NCBI GenBank assembly: GCA_937902055.1
Contig: CALGUJ010000238.1
Span: 1-19,055 of the forward strand
DNA: 19,055 nucleotides
Direction: 5' to 3'
Origin: an uncultured Pelolinea sp.
GTDB lineage: Bacteria; Chloroflexota; Anaerolineae; Anaerolineales; Anaerolineaceae
How positions within the stretch are numbered: position 1 is the stretch's first letter; every line of letters starts with the position of its first letter. Positions 13,106 through 19,055 of this stretch are shown here, one piece after another. Under the pieces are notes generated by a model. The model made no database searches and was not told the origin of the DNA. It saw nothing but the letters and a program-made list of their open reading frames with translations. Made by a program: the position numbers and the translations under genes.

Positions 13106-14434
13106 ATGCCGGACGCAATCTATCATTTTCCCCAGGGTTTTCTGTGGGGCACGGCTACCGCCGCCCACCAGGTGGAAGGCGGGAACACCAATAATAACTG
13201 GTACGCCTGGGAGAACGCACCCGGCCGTGTTTTTCAGGGACAAAAATGCGGGTTGGCTTGCGATTGGTGGGGCGGACGGTGGAAGGAAGACCTGGAAAAC
13301 GCTGCCCGGGATGGACAAAATACCCACCGCTTATCCATCGAATGGAGCCGTATCCAGCCCCGGCCGGATCAATGGGATGATGGCGCGCTTGAGCATTACC
13401 GCCACATTATCCGGGGCGCGATCAAACTGGGATTGAAGCCCATGCTGACCCTGCATCATTTCACCGACCCGCTTTGGTTGTATGAGGATGGCGGCTGGGA
13501 GAACGATGCCGCACCGAAATATTTTGCCGAGTACGTTCGAAAAGCTGTTGGCGCTCTGCATGACCTGGTTGATTTTTGGGTAACCATCAATGAGCCGGAC
13601 GTGTATGTGACCAGCGGGTACGTGGGCGGGGATTTCCCTCCCGGTAAAAATGACCTGGGAGCCGCGTTCAAGGTGATGCGCAACTTGCTGAAGGGCCACG
13701 CGGCCGCTTATAAAATTATCCATGAGATGCAACCCGATGCGCAAGTTGGCTATGCCAAGAATTACCGCGGCTTTGAAGCCGCGCGCGCCTGGTTCCCGCC
13801 GGATGTATGGATCACCCGCTTTAATAATGCCAGCTACAATGACGCGTTTTCCAACGCATTGGTAAATGGAACCCTGAAATTCGCGTTGAAAAAAGAATTT
13901 GTGCCCGAGGCGATCGGCACACAGGATTTTGTCGGAATCAATTACTACACCCTGGATAAAGTTGCCTTCAAGCCCTTTGCGGTGAAAGACGTATTCAGCC
14001 GCCGGTTCTACCCCGCGGATTCCGAAATGAGCGAGACCGGATTTATTGCCAACATCCCGCGCGGCATGACCGCCGCGTTGAAATGGGCGCACAAATTCAA
14101 CCTGCCGATCTACATCACTGAAAACGGCGTTGAGGATTCAAAAGATACGCTGCGGCCGCAGTACACCATCCAGCATTTGCACGAGGTGTGGCGCGTGGCC
14201 AACTTCAACTGGAATGTACGCGGCTACTATCACTGGTCGCAGGTGGACAATTTCGAATGGGAGCGCGCCTGGTCGCAGCGCTTTGGACTTTGGGGACTGG
14301 AGCTGGAAACCCAACGTCGCATCCGCCGCCCAAGCGTGGATATGTATGCGGATATCTGCCGCCAGAATGCCATTTCTTCGGATATGGTGCGCAAACATGC
14401 CCCGCAGATTTTCAATCAATTATTTCCCTCATAA
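13106..14434 (+). CDS. GH1 family beta-glucosidase/glycosidase
   Basis: 442 aa, normal for GH1. It hydrolyses beta-linked glucosides or galactosides by a retaining mechanism. 'FPQGFLWGTATAAHQVEGG' (8-26) is the GH1 N-terminal signature with sugar-binding Gln22. The acid/base is Glu163 in 'TINEPD', the nucleophile Glu339 in 'IYITENGV', and 'WSQVDNFEWERAWSQRFGL' (377-395) supplies the -1 subsite Glu384/Trp385. The common form is WSLLDNFEW, so Ser-Gln-Val is a small variation. No signal peptide: it acts in the cytoplasm on imported oligosaccharides. The longer open frame from 12911 is rejected because of the AGGAGG 7 nt before 13106. Divergent from the phosphorylase, 214 bp apart. Exact substrate is not predictable. 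Confidence 0.93.
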   Translation: MPDAIYHFPQGFLWGTATAAHQVEGGNTNNNWYAWENAPGRVFQGQKCGLACDWWGGRWKEDLENAARDGQNTHRLSIEWSRIQPRPDQWDDGALEHYRHIIRGAIKLGLKPMLTLHHFTDPLWLYEDGGWENDAAPKYFAEYVRKAVGALHDLVDFWVTINEPDVYVTSGYVGGDFPPGKNDLGAAFKVMRNLLKGHAAAYKIIHEMQPDAQVGYAKNYRGFEAARAWFPPDVWITRFNNASYNDAFSNALVNGTLKFALKKEFVPEAIGTQDFVGINYYTLDKVAFKPFAVKDVFSRRFYPADSEMSETGFIANIPRGMTAALKWAHKFNLPIYITENGVEDSKDTLRPQYTIQHLHEVWRVANFNWNVRGYYHWSQVDNFEWERAWSQRFGLWGLELETQRRIRRPSVDMYADICRQNAISSDMVRKHAPQIFNQLFPS

Positions 14435-14502
14435 TGATGCCGAGACAGGTTGAAAAATCAGGATTATGATTAGCCATCATTTTCGGCTGAAGGATTATTC
14501 AC

Positions 14503-16155
14503 ATGCGAAATAACAAGCTGTTGTTGGGATTGGTCATACTGGCTGCCTGGCTGGTTTCTGCCTCGGCTTTGATCGAACCTGCCCGGCAAGATTTGGCCCT
14601 GAAACCGGCTAACTTCGATGATCCGGCGCCGTTACCCACCCAGCCCTCGTTGATCGAAGCCGGAACGCTGCCCTGTGACCCTTCGGCCGTGCACGGCTTG
14701 TATTTTTATTCTGCGGATTGTCCGCATTGCATGGATGCGTTGAATAACGTGCTGATGCCGATGCAGAATGAATTCGGCACCCGGCTGGATATCCGCCTGA
14801 TCGAGATCGATTACGCCGATAATTACGAATTGCTGATCGACGCCGAGGAGCACTTCGACGTGAAAGCGGAGGAACGCGCCATCCCAACCCTGATCATCGG
14901 CGACCACGTGCTGATCGGTGTGGATGCGATCCGCGCCGAGGTTCGCACCATCATAGAAGACGGCATCCAAGCGGGCGGCATCGGCTGGCCGGAGATCCCG
15001 GCTTTCGACCCTTCCGCGATTATTTCAGAAGCGAACGCATCCACCAATGACCAGATTTGCACGCTGGATTCCGGCGAAACGTGCCAGACCAGCGCGCCTA
15101 TTTACGCGGCTTATTTCTACCAAACCGGCTGCGACAGTTGCAGCCGGGTGGAAGCCGACCTGGCTTATTTGCGCGCGCGCTACCCGCAATTGATCGTCGA
15201 AAAATTCAACGTTTACGAACATGCCGGTTTAGGCATGTGGCTGGCGGAGCGGGCCGGCCGCAAAGATTTTCATTCCCCGGCGGTTTTCATCGGCAATCAA
15301 GCCTGGATCGGCGAGGGCGAGATCACGCCGGAAGCGCTTGAAACGGCGCTGAGATGCTACCAGCAGGAAGGCGCTCCCAAGATTTGGGAAGCATATAACC
15401 CGGATGAGGGCAGTTCGAATATCGCAGATCGATTCCGCCAGATGAGCTGGCTGACGGTGATTTTCGCCGGCCTGGTGGATGGGTTGAATCCCTGCGCTTT
15501 CGCCACGCTTATTTTCTTCGTTTCCTACTTGACGCTCTCCGGCCGTAAAGGCCGCGAAGTGATCGCGGTGGGCGCGGCCTTCACCCTGGGTGTTTTCGCC
15601 GCTTATTTGGTGATCGGTCTGGGCCTGTATAAAGTGTTGGACTTGCTCGGCAATACCCTAACCATCATCGCGCGCTGGGTGTATATCCTTACAGCCGCGC
15701 TTTGTTTTGGCTTGGGGCTTTTCAGCATCCTGGATTTCTTCAAAGCCCGGCAAGGCCAATTGGACGACATGGCGCTCAAACTGCCGGAAGCGCTACGTAA
15801 GCGTATCAACAAGGTGATCCGACAGGGGCGCAGCAGCGAAGCATACGCGGCCGGGGCATTCTTCAGCGGACTGTTGATCGCTATCCTGGAGCTGGCTTGC
15901 ACGGGCCAGGTTTACCTGCCGACCATCATTTTTGTCAGCAGCATGCCGGAGTTGAAATTGCGGGCGATTTTCTTTCTGGTGTTGTATAACCTGCTCTTCA
16001 TTCTGCCGCTGGTGGTGGTTTTCATCCTGGCCTATTTCGGCACAACCTCGAAAGAATTGACCAAATTCCTGCAAAAACATGCCGCTGCAGTCAAGATCGG
16101 CATGGCAATCGTCTTCTTTGCTTTGGCTATATGGTTGTTGCTTTCAGTGTTATAA
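14503..16155 (+). CDS. Double-thioredoxin-CcdA/DsbD-like thiol-disulfide membrane protein
   Basis: 550 aa. After a signal or anchor helix (5-22) come two tandem thioredoxin-like domains: the first has 'ADCPHC' (Cys73/Cys76) and cis-Pro128 ('IPT'), the second 'TGCDSC' (Cys210/Cys213) and Pro259 ('SPAVFIG'). Six helices follow (about 315-342, 355-378, 388-412, 448-470, 487-511, 527-549) with the CcdA/DsbD hallmark cysteines Cys331 ('GLNPCAFATL') and Cys466 ('ELACTGQVYLP'). Known CcdA/DsbD proteins carry electrons from cytoplasmic thioredoxin across the membrane through this Cys pair; here the acceptors are fused on. Extra cysteines precede each domain (Cys58; Cys186 and Cys194). AAGGA is 8 nt before the ATG. 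Role: extracytoplasmic disulfide reduction, perhaps cytochrome c maturation. Convergent with the MATE gene, 68 bp apart, with no clear terminator between. Confidence 0.87.
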   Translation: MRNNKLLLGLVILAAWLVSASALIEPARQDLALKPANFDDPAPLPTQPSLIEAGTLPCDPSAVHGLYFYSADCPHCMDALNNVLMPMQNEFGTRLDIRLIEIDYADNYELLIDAEEHFDVKAEERAIPTLIIGDHVLIGVDAIRAEVRTIIEDGIQAGGIGWPEIPAFDPSAIISEANASTNDQICTLDSGETCQTSAPIYAAYFYQTGCDSCSRVEADLAYLRARYPQLIVEKFNVYEHAGLGMWLAERAGRKDFHSPAVFIGNQAWIGEGEITPEALETALRCYQQEGAPKIWEAYNPDEGSSNIADRFRQMSWLTVIFAGLVDGLNPCAFATLIFFVSYLTLSGRKGREVIAVGAAFTLGVFAAYLVIGLGLYKVLDLLGNTLTIIARWVYILTAALCFGLGLFSILDFFKARQGQLDDMALKLPEALRKRINKVIRQGRSSEAYAAGAFFSGLLIAILELACTGQVYLPTIIFVSSMPELKLRAIFFLVLYNLLFILPLVVVFILAYFGTTSKELTKFLQKHAAAVKIGMAIVFFALAIWLLLSVL

Positions 16156-16223
16156 ACCGGCTTTTATCGCTGCCGTATTCACTCATAATGCCTATCGTGG
16201 CTGGTAATCCCCGCAGGAAAATA

Positions 16224-17570
16224 TTATGCCCTCTCCACCAGACTGTGGATCCACTTCCGGCTGCGGAAGCGGTTGATGAACAGAATTAACTTGGCGGCTT
16301 CATCCAACATGACAGCCAGGTAAACAAGGTAAACCGGCAGGTGGAATACAAAAGCAGCCAATAAGGCGGCCGGCACACCAATCAGCCACATACCCCCCAC
16401 GTCTACCAAAGAACCGAAATGGGTGTCTCCGCCGCTGCGCAGCATGGCTACAAAATAAAGCGTGTTGATGGTACGCAGCCACAAAAAAGAACCCAGTACC
16501 AACAGCAGGTTGCGCGTGTAAAAATCGGTCAGATCGCTGATGTTGTAGAGCGAAGCGATGAATCCGCGCCCGAAGATCAAAACGGCTCCCAGGCAGATGC
16601 CCATCACCAAAACGATCCTGACAGTTTGCTTGATGTAACCGTGGGATTTCTCCTGTTCTCCCGAACCAATGGCATTGCCCACCACGATGGCGCAGGCATG
16701 CGTGATCCCCAGGAAGGGCGCGAAGAACATATCCTCTATTGAGGAGCGGATGTTAATGGCCGCGATGGCCTCCGTGCTGATATGCGCGTAGATGGCGCTA
16801 TAAGCGGAGATTCCCAGTGACCACATCAATTCGTTGACGGTAACGGGCAGCACCCGTTTCAAGATCTTGGATAGAAAACTGGTATTGAAAGAGAACATTT
16901 GGCGAGGGCTAACCGCCAGTGGGGTTTTCAGGTAGTAGGTCATGCCCACCATGACAGCACATTCCACCACTCGCGCGATCAGATTGGCGTATGCGGCGCC
17001 CTGGGCGCCGAGCGACGGCATGCCCATTTTGCCGAAGATGAGCAAATAGCCGAACACGATATTCAGCAGGATGCCGATGGAACTGACCACCATGGGAAGG
17101 CGCACGTTGCCGGTGGAGCGCAGGATGGCGTTATAAGTAAAAGTGATGGGCGTGAACAGGTAACTGAAGCCCACGATGCTCAGCACGCTGACGCCCAACC
17201 CGATCACCTGCTTGTCGGATGTAAATAGCTGCAGGAAGTTGCCCGGAAAGAACAACGCGATGACCATGAAAATGCTGCTGACGGACAGATCCACCAGCAG
17301 AGAAACACCCAATACCTTAGAAATGCCATCCTTATCGTTATTGCCCCAAAACTGGGCGGTGAAGATGGCCGCACCGGAGGAAATTCCAAATTGGACCAGC
17401 GAAAGGATAAAAAAGAGCTGATTGGCCAGGCCGATGGCCGCCAGCGGGACGTCGCCCAGTTGGCCGGTCATCAGGGTCGTGATCGTGGCGCCCAAAACCG
17501 TGAACAGGTTTTGCAGCATGATCGGAAAACCTAATTTTAATAATTGCTGAAGAAACGATTTATTCCACAT
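16224..17570 (-). CDS. MATE family efflux transporter (NorM/DinF type)
   Basis: 448 aa, the standard size, with about twelve hydrophobic helices in two related halves. 'LGFPIMLQNLFTVLGATITTLMTGQLGDVPLAAIGLANQ'-like N-terminal sequence and 'GAQGAAYANLIARVVEC', 'IRSSIEDMFFAPFLGITHACAIVVGNAIGSG' are typical of the MATE fold. Members export cationic drugs or dyes by Na+ or H+ antiport at the cytoplasmic membrane; the substrate cannot be assigned. It lies 62 bp downstream of fpg on the same strand but has its own promoter-like sequence. No Shine-Dalgarno is evident before the ATG. Confidence 0.93.
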   Translation of the reverse strand: MWNKSFLQQLLKLGFPIMLQNLFTVLGATITTLMTGQLGDVPLAAIGLANQLFFILSLVQFGISSGAAIFTAQFWGNNDKDGISKVLGVSLLVDLSVSSIFMVIALFFPGNFLQLFTSDKQVIGLGVSVLSIVGFSYLFTPITFTYNAILRSTGNVRLPMVVSSIGILLNIVFGYLLIFGKMGMPSLGAQGAAYANLIARVVECAVMVGMTYYLKTPLAVSPRQMFSFNTSFLSKILKRVLPVTVNELMWSLGISAYSAIYAHISTEAIAAINIRSSIEDMFFAPFLGITHACAIVVGNAIGSGEQEKSHGYIKQTVRIVLVMGICLGAVLIFGRGFIASLYNISDLTDFYTRNLLLVLGSFLWLRTINTLYFVAMLRSGGDTHFGSLVDVGGMWLIGVPAALLAAFVFHLPVYLVYLAVMLDEAAKLILFINRFRSRKWIHSLVERA

Positions 17571-17597
17571 GATTGTTTAACTTTATAAAGAAGAGCG

Positions 17598-17627
17598 ATT
17601 ATAAATGAGGAACGCGGATAATGACAG
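17598..17627 (-). promoter_or_regulatory. Promoter of the MATE transporter gene
   Basis: On the minus strand CTGTCA (17622-17627, 4 of 6 matches) is followed after 18 nt by a perfect TATAAT (17598-17603), 27 nt before the ATG. It sits just past the fpg stop codon. Confidence 0.55.
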
Positions 17628-17632
17628 GCTGA

Positions 17633-18457
17633 CTATTCAAGCGGCTGGCAATTGGGGCAAAAATGCGTCCCGCGCTGCCCGACCACCAGGCGCTGGATGG
17701 GCGTTCCGCACTCCGGGCAGGCTTCCCCGGTGCGTTGGTACACGCGGAAATGATTTTGGAAATCCCCGCCGCGGTAGACCCAATCGATGCTGGCGCCGTT
17801 GCGGCGAATACCCTCCGCAAGCACACTGCGGATGGCATCCAACAGGCGCGCGGCTTCTTCCATCGTGAGTTGCCCCGCTTGCCGCAGGGGATGCAGCCTG
17901 GCCAGGTGCAGGGCTTCATCGGTGTAGATATTCCCCAGACCGGCCAGGAAGGTCTGGTCCATCAGGAGCGGCTTCAATTGGCGGCGGTGCGCAGTCAGCA
18001 TGGTGTGGAAGGGCTGCGCGGTCAGCCCCGGCTCGAGCGGCTCCGGCCCCAAATCTCCCAGCACTTCCTGCGGTTCCGCCGTCAGCCAGGCGCGCCCGAA
18101 TTTGCGCGTGTCGTTGAATGCCAGGCGGTGGTTGTCAGCGAAGTTCAGGATCATGCGATCGTGCTTGCGGATGGGTGCCGCGCCGGATTCCACGCGCAGG
18201 TCGCCGCTCATGCGCAGGTGGATCAACAGCGAGTCGCTGCTAAGCGGAATGACCAGGAATTTGCCCCGCCGGGAAACAGCCTCGACGCGCTGCCCGGCGA
18301 TGCGCCGAATGAACTCGTCCGGCGCGGGGCTGGCGATGGTGCGCGGCCATAGCACCCGGCAGGACTCGATGCGGCTGCCCGGCAAGCCGGCGAGTCCATT
18401 GCCTGCGCCTTCCCGCAGGATGCGCGCGATGGTTTCAACTTCGGGTAGTTCGGGCAT
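17633..18457 (-). CDS. mutM: Formamidopyrimidine-DNA glycosylase (Fpg/MutM)
   Basis: 274 aa, the usual length. It excises 8-oxoguanine and other oxidised purines and nicks the abasic site. The start is fixed by 'MPELPEVETI': Pro2 is the Schiff-base nucleophile after Met removal, with Glu3. Lys66 in 'SRRGKFLVI' corresponds to the conserved catalytic Lys. 'DQTFLAGLGNIYTDEALHLARLHPLR' (167-192) is the helix-two-turn-helix with Asn176. The C-terminal zinc finger has Cys247, Cys250, Cys267, Cys270 with the DNA-contacting Arg262. All key residues are present, so it should be active. G+C content is high (43 of 60 in 18001-18060). Its 5' end adjoins an AT-rich foreign-looking gene 14 bp upstream on the same strand, and no strong promoter or Shine-Dalgarno is seen before the ATG. 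Confidence 0.96.
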   Translation of the reverse strand: MPELPEVETIARILREGAGNGLAGLPGSRIESCRVLWPRTIASPAPDEFIRRIAGQRVEAVSRRGKFLVIPLSSDSLLIHLRMSGDLRVESGAAPIRKHDRMILNFADNHRLAFNDTRKFGRAWLTAEPQEVLGDLGPEPLEPGLTAQPFHTMLTAHRRQLKPLLMDQTFLAGLGNIYTDEALHLARLHPLRQAGQLTMEEAARLLDAIRSVLAEGIRRNGASIDWVYRGGDFQNHFRVYQRTGEACPECGTPIQRLVVGQRGTHFCPNCQPLE

Positions 18458-18471
18458 ATTGATGATTCTGA

Positions 18472-19055
18472 TTATTGCAGGTTGATTGAATCCAGATCTA
18501 AATTCCCACTATTAAATTCGACCAATTTTTCCCAATCAATCCTTCCTGTTTTATCGCAAAATGCGCTAACAAAAGATTTAGTGAAGAGATTAATAATTGC
18601 ATCCTTGCCTTGATTAAATTGATCATTATGTTCCTTGGCTCGATAGCCTATTGGTTCAATGATCTCTTTATATAAATCTTTATCGCCACTGATAAAATAC
18701 CAAAAGTTCTGTCCTATGATTTTCCAATAGCCGTTATTGAAAGTGGTCTTTGATTTACCATAACAAATGCCAAGAATAGACTGAACATTGATTGTTCGAT
18801 CATTCTGTTTGATTGTTGATGTTGCTTTCTTGAAATCTTGTTCAAGCTTTTTGTGTTGCGAAGCATTCCCCCAATTTTGCCCTGATTTAATTGAAATCAG
18901 ATAATGGATATTCTCTCTATTGATTTCCAGATCAATTCCTGTAATGCCTGATTTAAAACCGTTGAAGACCATATCTGCGATAAAAATCGCCAGGCTTTCG
19001 AGAAAATCACCAAAGATCTTTTCTTCTGAAGATGATAAAAATGCGTCTAAAAGAC
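18472..19055 (-). CDS. PmeII-family type II restriction endonuclease, C-terminal part (cut by window edge)
   Basis: The minus-strand frame is open from the stop at 18472 to the right edge (193 residues seen), so the ATG at 18972 is internal and the true start lies outside. The visible part begins near 'LLDAFLSSSEEKIFGDFLESLA', then 'NGFKSGITGIDLEI', 'HYLISIKSGQNWGNASQ', 'GICYGKS', 'IIGQNFWYFISGDKDLY', 'IIEPIGYRAKEHNDQF' and 'DWEKLVEFNSG' near the end. This order of motifs is what I recall of PmeII-family endonucleases. The Asp in 'GIDLE' and Lys in 'SIKSG' are the likely metal-site residues of a PD-(D/E)XK-like nuclease. Counted G+C is 39 of 120 in 18481-18600, far below fpg next door, which indicates horizontal transfer. 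A cognate methyltransferase is not in view and would be expected to the right. The ending NLDLDSINLQ looks natural, not truncated. Confidence 0.8.
   Translation of the reverse strand, partial: LLDAFLSSSEEKIFGDFLESLAIFIADMVFNGFKSGITGIDLEINRENIHYLISIKSGQNWGNASQHKKLEQDFKKATSTIKQNDRTINVQSILGICYGKSKTTFNNGYWKIIGQNFWYFISGDKDLYKEIIEPIGYRAKEHNDQFNQGKDAIINLFTKSFVSAFCDKTGRIDWEKLVEFNSGNLDLDSINLQ

Noticed and set aside
13331..14092. 253-aa minus-strand frame inside the GH1 gene
   Set aside because: The plus strand carries the catalytic Glu163 and Glu339 motifs; the antisense frame has no recognisable features.
16156..16223. Terminator between the convergent thioredoxin-CcdA and MATE genes
   Set aside because: Only a 4-bp CGGC/GCCG pairing with a long loop and no U-run could be found.
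18472..18972. Restriction gene as a complete 166-aa protein starting at the ATG at 18972
   Set aside because: The frame stays open to the window edge, and the upstream residues fit the family, so this ATG is internal.

Overview
The window (19,055 bp, moderately GC-rich until its right end) looks like a stretch of chromosome from a Chloroflexota bacterium, most likely class Anaerolineae. That placement is an inference from gene content and style: a secreted VWA-type protein, a C39-like peptidase with TPRs, HlyD-type adaptors with Met/Gly-rich tails, a short DUF3417-containing alpha-glucan phosphorylase, and a UPF0316 protein. No rRNA, tRNA, CRISPR array or insertion sequence was seen, and no gap without a gene exceeds 300 bp.

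Left part (1-4580, all minus strand). Reading in the direction of transcription: a histidine kinase and its LuxR-type response regulator (8-nt overlap), a SAM-dependent methyltransferase, a membrane-anchored C39-like peptidase with TPRs, and a secreted VWA-like protein cut by the left edge. Four of these genes lack a clear Shine-Dalgarno site and carry a -10-like hexamer 4-6 nt before the ATG, which suggests leaderless transcripts.

Centre (4756-10138, plus strand), divergent from the two-component system. This is an ABC export operon: HlyD/MacA-like adaptor 1, MacB-like ATPase, MacB/FtsX-like permease, then a second, paralogous adaptor. A small two-helix membrane protein follows after a terminator-like hairpin. 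The 175-bp divergent region holds three exact ATATTAA repeats with a 10-bp period plus three dyads, so the kinase/regulator pair very probably controls this exporter, itself, or both. The layout resembles envelope-stress or drug-response modules (LiaRS/BceRS-like logic with MacAB-like machinery), but two adaptors around one ATPase/permease pair is unusual.

Right-centre (10192-14434). A glycan module: alpha-glucan phosphorylase and a UPF0316 membrane protein in one minus-strand unit, and a divergent GH1 beta-glucosidase on the plus strand.

Right (14503-19055). A double-thioredoxin/CcdA fusion (extracytoplasmic disulfide reduction), a convergent MATE exporter, and the DNA repair glycosylase Fpg (MutM). 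The last is a partial, AT-rich gene matching PmeII-family type II restriction endonucleases. Base composition drops from about 72% G+C in one counted line of fpg (18001-18060) to about 32% in the restriction gene (18481-18600), which points to horizontal acquisition with the junction at the 5' end of fpg.
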